DNA of 64,000 nt, taken from NCBI RefSeq assembly GCF_000943565.1, contig NZ_JTDW01000001.1, positions 62,001 through 126,000 on the forward strand. The letters run 5' to 3'. The position numbers and the translations under genes are program-made. This DNA is from Neotamlana sedimentorum (GTDB lineage Bacteria > Bacteroidota > Bacteroidia > Flavobacteriales > Flavobacteriaceae). A model generated the notes under the pieces. That model was given only the letters and a program-made list of their open reading frames with translations. It made no database searches and was not told the DNA's origin. Shown here piece by piece: positions 8,121 through 16,546 of the stretch; position 1 is the stretch's first letter, and the number at the start of each line of letters is the position of its first letter.

Positions 8121-9247
8121 TGGCCGGAATTTACATTCACATACCGTTTTGTAAACAAGCCTGTTTTTACTGCGATTTTCATTTTTCTACATCACTTAAA
8201 AAGAAAGATGAACTTATTGATGCGTTAATATCCGAAATGGAATTACGTTACCCAATTTTAAATAGTGAAGTAGTTGAAACCATTTATTTTGGTGGCGGTA
8301 CACCATCGATGTTAAGTAACATAGAATTACAAAAAATTATCGATGCGGTTTATACAAGGTTTCAAGTTTGCGAAAACCCAGAAATAACTTTAGAAGCGAA
8401 TCCAGACGATTTATCGTTGGAGCGCATAAAAACCTTAGCGAAAGAAACTAAAATTAACCGATTAAGCATTGGTATTCAGTCGTTTTTTAACGACGATTTA
8501 AAAAGCATGAACAGGGCACATAACGCCACTGAAGCCGAAAAATGTTTAAAAGAAGCGATAAAATATTTCGATAATATAACTATCGATTTAATTTACGGCA
8601 TTCCTAATATGAGTCTGGAAAAATGGAATGATAACCTAGAGAAAGCATTTAGTTTTGGGGTAAATCATATTTCTAGTTATGCTTTAACTGTAGAGCCAAA
8701 AACAGCTTTAGATACTTTTATTGAAAAAGGAAAATACCCACCAATTGATGAAGATTTAGCACTTAAACATTTTAATCATTTAGTTGAAAAAACAACCGAA
8801 AAAGGTTTTGTGCATTACGAAATTTCTAATTTTGGTAAACCTGATTTTTTCTCAAAACACAACACGAGTTATTGGTTGGGTAAGCCTTATTTAGGTATTG
8901 GCCCTTCGGCGCATTCGTTTTATAACAATCAGCGAAGTTGGAATGTTTCAAACAATGCTAAATACATAAAAAGTATTCAAAATAAAGAGCTGCCTTTATC
9001 AACAGAAAACTTAACTAAGCAAGATGCTTTTAATGAGTATGTCATGACAGGTTTACGAACCATTTGGGGTGTTTCATTTAATAAAATTAAAACTGAATTT
9101 GGAGATGACTTCCTTCAGCATTTAAAAAAGAATTCCAATAAATTTATTAATCAAGATTTGTTGTATATTGAAGATGGTAAGTTATTAGTTACCCAAAATG
9201 GGAAGTTTTTATGCGATGGTATAGCTTCCGAGTTATTTTATTTGTAA
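8120..9247 (+). CDS. hemW: radical SAM heme chaperone HemW
   Basis: A 375-residue radical SAM protein. The cluster motif is C11-x3-C15-x2-C18 (PFCKQACFYCDFHF), followed by the glycine-rich SAM contact FGGGTPSML and a HemW C-terminal domain with KHNTSYWLGKPYLGIGPSAHSF. HemW-type proteins lack the extra N-terminal residues of HemN and hold or insert heme rather than oxidise coproporphyrinogen. The start overlaps the ruvC stop by one base. Confidence 0.93.
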   Translation: MAGIYIHIPFCKQACFYCDFHFSTSLKKKDELIDALISEMELRYPILNSEVVETIYFGGGTPSMLSNIELQKIIDAVYTRFQVCENPEITLEANPDDLSLERIKTLAKETKINRLSIGIQSFFNDDLKSMNRAHNATEAEKCLKEAIKYFDNITIDLIYGIPNMSLEKWNDNLEKAFSFGVNHISSYALTVEPKTALDTFIEKGKYPPIDEDLALKHFNHLVEKTTEKGFVHYEISNFGKPDFFSKHNTSYWLGKPYLGIGPSAHSFYNNQRSWNVSNNAKYIKSIQNKELPLSTENLTKQDAFNEYVMTGLRTIWGVSFNKIKTEFGDDFLQHLKKNSNKFINQDLLYIEDGKLLVTQNGKFLCDGIASELFYL

Positions 9248-10042
9248 ATGAGTATAAAAAACTACATAATTTGTAAAAATTGTAACCATCAAATTGATGG
9301 TAAATATTGTAGTAATTGTGGAGAGAAAATAGTTGAAGATAAGGATTTCTCAGTTAAAAGTTTGATAAGTCAGGCAGTGAATGGGGTGTTCAATGTCGAT
9401 TCAAAAGTTTTAAAAAGCTTTTACTATTTGTTTTTTAAACCAGGGAAATTGTCGGTTTTGTATGTACAAGGTTTACGAAAACCGTTTATGAAACCATTTC
9501 AAATTTTTATTATAGCGAACATTCTTTTTTTTATTTTACTTAGTAAAGCCGATATTTTACGTATTCCTTCAGAAATTTATTTTGCCGATGTTTTGGGCCA
9601 GCAAAAAATACAAACATTAAGTGAAGTACAAGGTGCTTCGGTTCTTGAAATAAAGCAACTTTACGATACTAAATCTATAAATTACTCTAAAAGTTTTGTA
9701 TTGATTTTAATTCCATTATATGCGTTGGTGTTTTGGTTGTTAAATTTTAAAAAGCGGTATCAATTTGGAAAGCATTTAATTTTTGCAACTCATTTTTTTT
9801 CATTTTTCTTAATGTTTTGCATTTTTCTATTGCTAATTCCAATGTCTAAACCAACAAGACTTATTCAAATATTGATATTCTCGATAAATTTTTTATACTT
9901 ATTATTTGCCATAAAAACGTTTTACAAGGGCACTTGGCTATTGGCTATTTTAAAAGGAATGGCAGCATTGGTTTTAAGTATAGCTTTGGCTGTGGCGTAT
10001 CGAGGATTAATAAGTAACTTGGCATTTAAACTTTTATATTAA
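9248..10042 (+). CDS. DUF3667 membrane protein with N-terminal zinc ribbon
   Basis: A 264-residue protein that begins immediately after the hemW stop. Residues 8-28 form a CxxC...CxxC zinc ribbon (CKNCNHQIDGKYCSNCGEK). Residues about 30-85 contain the DUF3667 core (VNGVFNVDSKVLKSFYYLFFKPGKLSVLYVQGLRKPFMKPFQ, read in pieces), followed by four or five membrane helices. The family is widespread in Bacteroidetes and has no established role. Confidence 0.82.
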   Translation: MSIKNYIICKNCNHQIDGKYCSNCGEKIVEDKDFSVKSLISQAVNGVFNVDSKVLKSFYYLFFKPGKLSVLYVQGLRKPFMKPFQIFIIANILFFILLSKADILRIPSEIYFADVLGQQKIQTLSEVQGASVLEIKQLYDTKSINYSKSFVLILIPLYALVFWLLNFKKRYQFGKHLIFATHFFSFFLMFCIFLLLIPMSKPTRLIQILIFSINFLYLLFAIKTFYKGTWLLAILKGMAALVLSIALAVAYRGLISNLAFKLLY

Positions 10043-10044
10043 CT

Positions 10045-10794
10045 ATGCTAGCAATAATTCAATACAATTCCCGAAAATTAAAAATAGATTTAAAACAACC
10101 TAACGATATTTCAATGCCGTTGCGTGCTTCTAAAAAAAACGTAAATGCGTGGTATGTTGACGAACCCAAAATAGAACCTGCAAAAGAAGACGATTTTATA
10201 ATTAGTGTTGCCGAAGGTGCTAGCGTTAATTTTAATAATATTTCTTTTAATCCGCATGCACATGGTACGCACACCGAAACGGTTGGGCATATTACAAAGG
10301 AAGTGCACTCTATAAATAAAAATTTAAAGCAGTTTTTCTTTTTAGCTGAGGTTATTACCGTAGCTCCAGAAACGTTTAACGACGATAGAGTGATCTCGAA
10401 AAAACAAATACAATTTGCTTTAGGTAATAAGAAGCGTGATGCTTTGGTAATTCGTACTATTCCTAACACTCGAGATAAATTATCTAGGCAATATTCTAAT
10501 ACTAATTGGCCGTATTTACAAGCCGATGCTGTAGAATTTTTAGTTAAAAAAGGCATTAAACATTTACTAATAGATTTGCCAAGTATTGATAAAGAAAAAG
10601 ATGGCGGCGAACTTTTAGGGCACAATATTTTTTGGAATACAAAAGGTAAATTACGTTTAGATGCTACAATAACCGAGTTTATTTATGTGTCTAATAAAAT
10701 TGAAGATGGCGAGTATTTTTTAAACCTGCAAATCGCACCTTTTGAGAATGATGCTACGCCAAGTAAACCCATTTTGTATAAAACTTTAAGCTAA
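10045..10794 (+). CDS. cyclase family (kynurenine formamidase-like) metal hydrolase
   Basis: A 249-residue protein of the cyclase/KynB family. The metal-binding motif HAHGTHTETVGH is near residues 72-83, and a second conserved block, LLIDLPSIDKEKDGGELLGHNIFW, is near 173-195. Known members hydrolyse N-formylkynurenine or related amides, but the family is broad and no tryptophan-degradation gene is nearby. It starts two bases after the previous stop and overlaps the next gene by one base. Confidence 0.82.
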   Translation: MLAIIQYNSRKLKIDLKQPNDISMPLRASKKNVNAWYVDEPKIEPAKEDDFIISVAEGASVNFNNISFNPHAHGTHTETVGHITKEVHSINKNLKQFFFLAEVITVAPETFNDDRVISKKQIQFALGNKKRDALVIRTIPNTRDKLSRQYSNTNWPYLQADAVEFLVKKGIKHLLIDLPSIDKEKDGGELLGHNIFWNTKGKLRLDATITEFIYVSNKIEDGEYFLNLQIAPFENDATPSKPILYKTLS

Positions 10795-11138
10795 TGAAAG
10801 CCGTTTTAAAACTAGAAGAATTACTCATGTTTGTTCTGGGTATGTATTTGTTTTCACAATTAAATTTAAGTTGGTGGTGGTTTGTTGGCTTGTTATTAAC
10901 TCCAGATATTGGCATGTTAGGCTATCTTGTAAACCCTAAAATTGGTGCTTATGCTTACAATGTGTTTCATCATAAAGGCATTGCTATTTTATTCTATTTT
11001 TTAGGCGTTTATTTGCAAAACGATATAGTAAAATTAATTGGTGTTATACTTTTTTCGCATTCGTGTTTCGACAGAGTTTTTGGCTACGGATTAAAGTATA
11101 TTACCGATTTTAAAAACACCCATTTGGGTAAACTTTAA
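10794..11138 (+). CDS. DUF4260 small membrane protein
   Basis: A 114-residue protein with about four hydrophobic segments and the DUF4260 pattern: LKLEELLMFVLGMYLF, WWWFVGLLLTPDIGMLGYL, then AYNVFHHKGIA and SHSCFDRVFGYGLKY. The conserved His and Asp residues near the membrane edges could be catalytic or metal-binding, but no activity is known to me. It overlaps the upstream gene by one base and is part of the same run. Confidence 0.8.
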   Translation: MKAVLKLEELLMFVLGMYLFSQLNLSWWWFVGLLLTPDIGMLGYLVNPKIGAYAYNVFHHKGIAILFYFLGVYLQNDIVKLIGVILFSHSCFDRVFGYGLKYITDFKNTHLGKL

Positions 11139-11144
11139 AACTTT

Positions 11145-11753
11145 ATGGAAGCGTTTTTAGGTATAATAATTGGTGTTTTGGTAACTACTGGTGTGGTTAC
11201 TGTTGTAAAATCTTTTAAAAAGAAGAGTTTAGTAAATTCGCAGTCTACCATTTTAATAGATAAGATTAAAAAGGTATGTAAGTTTATAACTGTTGAAGGT
11301 GATTTTGCCGAGATTTATCATTACGAAGATGTTAAAGAACGCTTTTTAAAATTAATAACAAGTAAGAAAAAAGCCTTAGTGGTAATAAACGCCAAGGCGC
11401 ATGTAGGTTACGATTTGGCTAAAATTAAAATTGAAGCCGAAAATGATAAGAAAAGAATTATTTTGAAGCATTTTCCGCAACCTGAAGTACTTTCAATAGA
11501 AACGAATTTAAATTATTACGATAAAAAAGATGGCTACTTTAATAGGTTTGAAGCGACGGATTTAACCGGATTACACAACGAAGCTAAACTTCATATTCAA
11601 GAAAAAATACCAGAAAGTGGTTTAATTGAAATAGCACAAAAAGAAGCGCTTGAAACTATTTTACTTATTGAAACCATTGTTGAAACTATTGGTTGGAAAC
11701 TAGATTATTCATCTTTAGAAATAGATAGCGTAGAACCTAAAAAATTAAAATAA
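11145..11753 (+). CDS. DUF4230 protein with N-terminal membrane anchor
   Basis: A 202-residue protein: one N-terminal membrane helix (FLGIIIGVLVTTGVVTVV), a short basic stretch, then a soluble DUF4230 domain containing KKALVVINAKAHVGYDL and KHFPQPEVLSIET. The topology suggests a single-pass protein with its domain outside the cytoplasm. The function is unknown. It sits six bases after DUF4260 and overlaps the GNAT gene by one base. Confidence 0.8.
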   Translation: MEAFLGIIIGVLVTTGVVTVVKSFKKKSLVNSQSTILIDKIKKVCKFITVEGDFAEIYHYEDVKERFLKLITSKKKALVVINAKAHVGYDLAKIKIEAENDKKRIILKHFPQPEVLSIETNLNYYDKKDGYFNRFEATDLTGLHNEAKLHIQEKIPESGLIEIAQKEALETILLIETIVETIGWKLDYSSLEIDSVEPKKLK

Positions 11754-12151
11754 TGTTCGAAATATCTACCGATAAAAATAAGTTAGATGTTTCTGTAATT
11801 CATCAATTTTTAAGTCAGACTTATTGGGCAAAAGGAAGAACCGTAGCGCAAGTACAAACAACAATAAATAGCTGTTTGTGTTTTGGTGTGTATTTAAATA
11901 ATGAGCAAATTGGTTTTGCACGCGTTGCAACAGATTATGCGGTTTTCGCTTATATTATGGATGTATTTATACTTCCGGAATATCGTGGTAAAGGCTATTC
12001 AAAAAAATTAATGGAAGCCGTTACAACACATAAAACTTTGCAAGAGTGTAAAGTTTGGATGTTAAAAACAAAAGATGCCCATGGTTTATATAAACAATTT
12101 GGTTTTACAGATTTAAGTCATCCAGAAAAGCTCATGGAAAAACTATTGTAG
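11753..12151 (+). CDS. GNAT family N-acetyltransferase
   Basis: A 132-residue acetyltransferase. The acetyl-CoA loop is visible as FILPEYRGKGYSKKLMEAV (motif A, Q/RxxGxG/A form), preceded by the beta strand AYIMDVF. The C-terminal end (ARTLYKQFGF-type, here HGLYKQFGF) is typical of the family. The acceptor is not predictable. It is packed between DUF4230 and the MmcQ-like gene. Confidence 0.87.
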   Translation: MFEISTDKNKLDVSVIHQFLSQTYWAKGRTVAQVQTTINSCLCFGVYLNNEQIGFARVATDYAVFAYIMDVFILPEYRGKGYSKKLMEAVTTHKTLQECKVWMLKTKDAHGLYKQFGFTDLSHPEKLMEKLL

Positions 12152-12154
12152 CGT

Positions 12155-12520
12155 ATGAATATAGAACAATACAGAGCCTATTGCTTAAATAAAAAAGGGG
12201 TTACCGAGCATTTTCCTTTCGATGAAGATGTGTTGGTTTTTAAAGTTTTGGGTAAAATGTTTGCCTTATCGTCGTTAAAAAAATGGGAAGAAGGTTTGCA
12301 ATCTATAAACTTAAAATGCGATCCAGATTATGCTTTGGAGCTTCGTGCAGAATACGAAGCTATAGAACCAGGTTACCACATGAGTAAAAAACATTGGAAC
12401 ACCATTCAATTACATAAAAACGAAGTGCCTCCGGCTTTAGTAAAAGAACTTATAGATCAATCATATAATTTGGTGGTTAAAAGTTTACCTAAAAAGCTTC
12501 AGAAAGAATTAGAAAACTAA
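12155..12520 (+). CDS. MmcQ/YjbR family protein
   Basis: A 121-residue protein with the MmcQ/YjbR (CyaY-like fold) signature: YCLNKKGVTEHFPFDEDVLVFKV at the N-terminus, then KMFALSS, LKCDPDYALELR and GYHMSKKHWNTI. These proteins are taken to bind DNA or to be fold-related stand-alone domains; no reaction is known. It follows the GNAT gene by three bases in the same run. Confidence 0.85.
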   Translation: MNIEQYRAYCLNKKGVTEHFPFDEDVLVFKVLGKMFALSSLKKWEEGLQSINLKCDPDYALELRAEYEAIEPGYHMSKKHWNTIQLHKNEVPPALVKELIDQSYNLVVKSLPKKLQKELEN

Positions 12521-12532
12521 ATTTTAAAAATA

Positions 12533-13111
12533 ATGAGTGTATTACAAACACTAAAAGACCGCAGTGGCGATTGCTGCGAGTTGTGTAAATCTACAACCGA
12601 ATTAAGTCAGTATACCATTCCGCCATCGTTAAACGAAAATGTAGATAACGATGTGTTGACCTGTAAAGTCTGTTTAGATCAAATTGAAGAACGTACCGAT
12701 ATGGATGCTAACCACTGGCGCTGTTTAAACGATAGTATGTGGAGCGAACACGTGGCGGTACAAATAATGGCATGGCGTATGTTGCAAAGGTTACGTAATG
12801 AAGGTTGGCCAAAAGATTTACTGGACATGATGTATTTAAGCGATGAAGCTTTAGCATTAGCCAGAGCAACGGGCGAAGATAAAGACGAAAGCGAAAAAGT
12901 GATACATCGCGATAGTAACGGTGTTATTTTAGATAATGGCGATTCTGTTGTATTAATAAAAGATTTAAAAGTAAAAGGAAGCAGTATGGTTGCTAAACAA
13001 GGTACTGCCGTTAGAAATATTCGATTAGATCGTGATAACGCGCAATATATTGAAGGTAAAGTCGATGGGCAACACATTGTAATTATTACCGATTATGTAA
13101 AGAAAACCTAA
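12533..13111 (+). CDS. PhnA domain zinc-ribbon protein
   Basis: A 192-residue protein with an N-terminal zinc ribbon (GDCCELCKS then LTCKVCLDQI) and a C-terminal PhnA domain (DSNGVILDNGDSVVLIKDLKVKGSS, then KQGTAVRNIRL and GKVDGQHIVIIT). Despite the historical name, PhnA-domain proteins are not part of the C-P lyase pathway. It closes the run that begins at ruvC and converges with a small minus-strand gene, overlapping it by four bases. Confidence 0.85.
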   Translation: MSVLQTLKDRSGDCCELCKSTTELSQYTIPPSLNENVDNDVLTCKVCLDQIEERTDMDANHWRCLNDSMWSEHVAVQIMAWRMLQRLRNEGWPKDLLDMMYLSDEALALARATGEDKDESEKVIHRDSNGVILDNGDSVVLIKDLKVKGSSMVAKQGTAVRNIRLDRDNAQYIEGKVDGQHIVIITDYVKKT

Positions 13112-13254
13112 TTCTCGTTTTTCTTCTTAAAAAGGTTAAATCCAAACGGAAACATAAAAACCAAAAATAAATAGCGGCCAGTAACCAAGCCATAAATGGT
13201 TATGGCTGCTAAAACTACCATTAAAATTACTTTATAACTGTATTTCATTTTCAT
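13108..13254 (-). CDS. 48-residue single-span membrane protein
   Basis: A short frame begins ATG AAA ATG AAA TAC and ends TAG at 13108-13110. The product starts MKMKYSYKVILMVVLAAITI, continues with a GLVTGRYLFLVFMFPFGF stretch, and ends in a basic tail (FKKKNEN). It has two hydrophobic runs and a clean basic end, like a real small membrane protein rather than chance coding. It fills an otherwise empty gap and converges with the PhnA gene with a four-base overlap. I do not know its function. Confidence 0.6.
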   Translation of the reverse strand: MKMKYSYKVILMVVLAAITIYGLVTGRYLFLVFMFPFGFNLFKKKNEN

Positions 13255-13298
13255 TAACTAAAAAACAATGTAAACATACAAGTTAAATTTTTTATAAT

Positions 13299-13323
13299 AA
13301 AAACATACTAGTTGGTATTTTTT
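13299..13323. promoter_or_regulatory. TetR operator-like inverted repeat upstream of tetR
   Basis: The sequence AAAAACATAC-TAGTTG-GTATTTTTT has mirrored arms (ATAC/GTAT inside A and T runs). It ends 13 bases before the TetR gene, where a TATAACTTTA promoter-like element also lies. A similar dyad sits in front of the next gene (13953-13978), which suggests one repressor controls both. Confidence 0.55.
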
Positions 13324-13336
13324 ATAACTTTACAGC

Positions 13337-13939
13337 ATGCAGCAAGAATTAAAATCGCAATTAACCAAGCAACAAATTGTACAAGAAGCCTTTACGTTAT
13401 TCTACGAAAATGGTATTAAATCTACAAGTATAGCCGATGTTATGAAGGCAGCAAAACTTACCAAAGGCGCATTTTATCATCACTATAAAAACAAACAAGA
13501 ACTGGGTTTAGAGGTAATAGAGCATAAAGTGAGAAAGCGCGTTTACGATGGTATGATTTTACCATTAAGCGATGCAGGAAACCCAATGGAAATTCTTGAG
13601 CAAACCTTTTTAAGCAGAATAAAATCTTTTCCGTTTTACGATAAGCAAAATGGTTGCCCCATGAATAATTTTATTAACGAAATTGGGAATTACGAAACCG
13701 CGTATCAGTCGGCACTTAAACATATTGTTGAAACTTGGAAAGCTGCTTTAATTACCTTAATAAATCGTGGTAAAAACGAAAAATGTATTAAGCAAAATAT
13801 TTCTAGCGAAGCCGTAGCGGTGTATTTAATTAGTGCTTTTGAAGGTATTCGCGGTATTCGAAAAGTATATAACGACGATGCCATTTTAAATCAATACATA
13901 ACGGGATTACAAATTTATTTAGACCAATTGAAACCTTAA
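13337..13939 (+). CDS. TetR/AcrR family transcriptional repressor
   Basis: A 200-residue repressor. The N-terminal helix-turn-helix is standard (IVQEAFTLFYENGIKSTSIADVMKAAKLTKGAFYHHYKNKQEL), followed by a C-terminal ligand and dimer domain of the YcdC/AcuR-like type (GCPMNNFINEIG...). Its genetic partners are the haloacid dehalogenase-like gene and the SDR gene just downstream. Matching inverted repeats in front of it and after it suggest it represses both itself and the operon. The ligand is unknown, perhaps a reactive small molecule handled by those enzymes. Confidence 0.9.
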   Translation: MQQELKSQLTKQQIVQEAFTLFYENGIKSTSIADVMKAAKLTKGAFYHHYKNKQELGLEVIEHKVRKRVYDGMILPLSDAGNPMEILEQTFLSRIKSFPFYDKQNGCPMNNFINEIGNYETAYQSALKHIVETWKAALITLINRGKNEKCIKQNISSEAVAVYLISAFEGIRGIRKVYNDDAILNQYITGLQIYLDQLKP

Positions 13940-13952
13940 AAAATTTTTAAAT

Positions 13953-13978
13953 AAAAACATACCTATTAGAATGTTTTT
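13953..13978. promoter_or_regulatory. second TetR operator-like inverted repeat
   Basis: AAAAACAT (13953-13960) and ATGTTTTT (13971-13978) are perfect mirror arms around a ten-base centre. The left half shares AAAAACATAC with the dyad at 13299-13323. It lies 20 bases before the dehalogenase start. Confidence 0.55.
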
Positions 13979-13998
13979 AAAAATTAATTATATTATCT

Positions 13999-14799
13999 AT
14001 GAAAAACAACAGGAGAAATTTTATTAAAAACACAGCAATGCTCGGTGTTGCAGGTGTAACAATGCCTAATTTTACCAATGCTTTAAACCAAAATATCATG
14101 CAAGAAGAAAAAAAATCAACAGGTCGCCCAAAGGTGTTATTTTTTGATGTAAACGAAACGTTACTAGATTTAACAGCCATGAAAGAAAACGTTGGAGAAA
14201 AACTTAACGGACGTAGCGATTTGTTATCACTTTGGTTTACAACGATGTTACAATATTCGTTGGTAACAACAGTAGGTAGGCAATACAACGACTTCGGAAT
14301 AATTGGTGCTGCGGCTTTACAAATGGTAGCCGCAAATCATGGTATTAAAATTGGAGAAAAAGAAGCTCAAGAAGCCATTTTAGGTCCGCTACGTTCTATA
14401 CCACCACATCCAGAAGTAAAAGAAGCATTAAAACAATTAAGAGGTGCCGGTTACAAATTGGTGTCTTTTACAAACTCATCTAACATTGGTGTTAAAACCC
14501 AATTTGAAAATGCCGGTTTATTAGATTATTTTGATGAGCGATTAAGTATAGAAGATATGGGAAAATATAAACCACATACCGATGCTTACGATTGGGCAGC
14601 ACGAAAAATGAAAATAAAATCATCAGAATGTTTAATGGTGGCTGCTCATGGTTGGGATATTGCAGGAGCACTTTGGGCAGGATGGCGTGGTGCTTTTGTT
14701 AGCAGACCAGGTGCACAGTTATATTCGTTAGCTCCAAACCCAGAAATTAATGAACCAAATTTAAAGTTAATTGCAGAAAAATTAATCACAATAAAATAA
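13999..14799 (+). CDS. type II haloacid dehalogenase-like protein with Tat signal
   Basis: A 266-residue HAD-superfamily protein. The nucleophile motif is FFDVNETLLDL (Asp50), followed by FTNSS (motif II Ser/Thr), a motif III Lys in GKYKPHTDAY, and MVAAHGWDIAGALWAGWRGAFVSRPG at the C-terminus, as in type II (S)-2-haloacid dehalogenases. Unusually it begins with a twin-arginine leader (NNRRNFIKNT then a hydrophobic stretch to about residue 29), so it is probably exported. It is followed eight bases later by an SDR gene and sits under probable TetR control. Confidence 0.83.
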   Translation: MKNNRRNFIKNTAMLGVAGVTMPNFTNALNQNIMQEEKKSTGRPKVLFFDVNETLLDLTAMKENVGEKLNGRSDLLSLWFTTMLQYSLVTTVGRQYNDFGIIGAAALQMVAANHGIKIGEKEAQEAILGPLRSIPPHPEVKEALKQLRGAGYKLVSFTNSSNIGVKTQFENAGLLDYFDERLSIEDMGKYKPHTDAYDWAARKMKIKSSECLMVAAHGWDIAGALWAGWRGAFVSRPGAQLYSLAPNPEINEPNLKLIAEKLITIK

Positions 14800-14806
14800 T
14801 TAACTA

Positions 14807-15541
14807 ATGAAATTACAAGACAAAGTTATTATCGTTACAGGTTCTTCACGAGGAATAGGTAAAGAGGTGGCAATACAATTAGCAAAACATGGTGCTAAAG
14901 TTGTTATTAATCACTCTAATAGCGAAGCCGAAGCTCATGAGACTTTAAATAAAATTACAAATGAGAGCGGAGAAGGTATTGTTGTAAAAGCAGATGTAAG
15001 CAATAAAGAAGATGTAGAATCTTTGTTTAATGAAACAATTAAGGTTTACGGTAAAGTTGATGTTTTAATAAATAATGCGGGTATAATGTATAATAAGTTA
15101 TTAAAAGATAACACCCAAGACGATTTTTCTAAATTATTCGATGTTAACGTGCGTGGGGTTTTTAACACTTTGCAAGAAGCTGCAACAAAACTTTCGGATA
15201 ATGGTATTGTAATTAACTTTTCTTCGAGTACTGTAAAATTAATGTTTCCTAGTTATGCGTTGTATTCGGCTTCAAAAGCAGCTGTAGAGCAAATGACTCG
15301 CGTATTTTCTAAAGAAGTTGGTCGAGGCATTTCGGTTAATGCTATTGCTCCTGGAGCTACTGCAACCGACTTATTTTTAAACGGAAAATCGCAAGAAACT
15401 ATCGATAAATTAAAAAGTATGATTGCTTTTAACCGATTGGCAGAACCAATTGATATCGCACGAGTTGTTGTGTTTTTAGCTAGCAACGACTCTAAGTGGA
15501 TATCCGGACAAGTTATTGGTGCAAACGGTGCTTTAATTTAA
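14807..15541 (+). CDS. short-chain dehydrogenase/reductase, FabG-like
   Basis: A 244-residue classical SDR. It has the nucleotide motif TGSSRGIGKEVA, the NNAG motif (VLINNAGIMY), the catalytic Ser in INFSSSTVKL, and YxxxK (YSASKA) about residues 153-157. The last part has the NAIAPGATATDLF and SGQVIGANG pattern. It probably uses NADP(H). The substrate is unknown; the link to the dehalogenase gene points to a shared detoxification task, which is an inference. Confidence 0.9.
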   Translation: MKLQDKVIIVTGSSRGIGKEVAIQLAKHGAKVVINHSNSEAEAHETLNKITNESGEGIVVKADVSNKEDVESLFNETIKVYGKVDVLINNAGIMYNKLLKDNTQDDFSKLFDVNVRGVFNTLQEAATKLSDNGIVINFSSSTVKLMFPSYALYSASKAAVEQMTRVFSKEVGRGISVNAIAPGATATDLFLNGKSQETIDKLKSMIAFNRLAEPIDIARVVVFLASNDSKWISGQVIGANGALI

Positions 15542-15635
15542 CATTATTGGTGATAACCATTAAAATAAAAATAATTTAGAAAGTGAATTAAAAAGCTTAA
15601 CTTGTTATTAGAGTTTTAATAGTTATTCCTTTTTT

Positions 15636-15911
15636 ATGCTAGAAATACGCCCAACTTGCGAAAATTGTAATAAAAAATTACCATTTGATGCCAAAGATGC
15701 GATGATATGTACTTTCGAGTGCACCTTTTGTAAAACCTGCGTAGAAACTGTTTTGCAACATGTTTGCCCTAATTGTGGTGGTGATTTTGTAAAACGACCA
15801 ATTAGACCTAAACAGTTACTTGAAAAATATCCAATTTCAACAAAAATCGTTTTTAAACCAGTCGATATAGACGCGCATAATAAACTATTGCAACGTCTAA
15901 AAATTAACTAG
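15636..15911 (+). CDS. DUF1272 zinc-binding protein
   Basis: A 91-residue Cys-rich protein. Cys pairs are spaced like a RING/treble-clef zinc site (CENCNKKL, CTFECTFCKTCVE, CPNCGGDFVKRPIRP), which matches DUF1272. It has no signal peptide. Function unknown. It converges with the NTF2-like gene, overlapping by eight bases. Confidence 0.85.
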   Translation: MLEIRPTCENCNKKLPFDAKDAMICTFECTFCKTCVETVLQHVCPNCGGDFVKRPIRPKQLLEKYPISTKIVFKPVDIDAHNKLLQRLKIN

Positions 15912-16332
15912 AAGTATCGGCTATAATTTTCCATTCGCCATTTATTTTCTTAAAAACGACCATAAAAAAACCATCGGCATTTCCAACTTCACGTTTTAAA
16001 TGGAATTCACCTAATACGTAATACGAATTGGTTTCAATTTTGTTAATGGCATTAATTTTAAAACTTAAAGTACCTGTGTGGTCTGCTGTTGGGTACGCAC
16101 GTTTATAGCGCTCCAAAGTTGCTTCCCAACCATTTACAACACCATTCGCTCCGTAAAATGTAAGCGAATCGCTTTTCCAATAGCCTTCCATAAAACCTTC
16201 AATGTCATTTTTAGACCAAGCCAAACGTTGTTTTTTAAGTACTTTATTAATGGCTTTTTTGTCATCTTCTTCTGTTTGAGAAAAACTAAAAAAAGCAGTT
16301 AGTAAACAAAAAACTAAGAGAATTTTCTTCAT
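15904..16332 (-). CDS. secreted NTF2/SnoaL-like (DUF4440) protein
   Basis: A 142-residue protein with a signal peptide (MKKILLVFCLLTAFFSFSQ) and an NTF2-like fold: KKAINKVLKKQRLAWSKNDIEGFMEGYWKSDSLTFYG and, at the end, FFMVVFKKINGEWKIIADTSS. DUF4440 proteins form a cone-shaped pocket and are either ligand binders or enzymes with poorly defined substrates. It stands alone on its strand. Confidence 0.82.
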   Translation of the reverse strand: MKKILLVFCLLTAFFSFSQTEEDDKKAINKVLKKQRLAWSKNDIEGFMEGYWKSDSLTFYGANGVVNGWEATLERYKRAYPTADHTGTLSFKINAINKIETNSYYVLGEFHLKREVGNADGFFMVVFKKINGEWKIIADTSS

Positions 16333-16546
16333 AAATAAGTTTCGTTTTTAAGTTTTATTTGGGTAAAAATATAAAATTTTAGTTTGTTACTCATCGATAA
16401 TTTTGACAGAAAATTTTTATTCATCTAAAGTAATTTCTATTTATCGATAAAATAGTATTTGTTATCTACTTTGTTTTTATATTTAATTCGAAGTCTGCGA
16501 CTTATACTCCCTCAAATTTATTATTAACAAGTAAATCACCAAAATT

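Noticed and set aside
10059-10625. 188-residue frame antisense to the cyclase gene
   Set aside because: It is Cys/Ser-rich with no domain pattern and lies wholly over a well-supported plus-strand enzyme; an antisense shadow.
12679-13077. 132-residue frame antisense to the PhnA gene
   Set aside because: No recognisable motif and fully covered by the PhnA coding frame.
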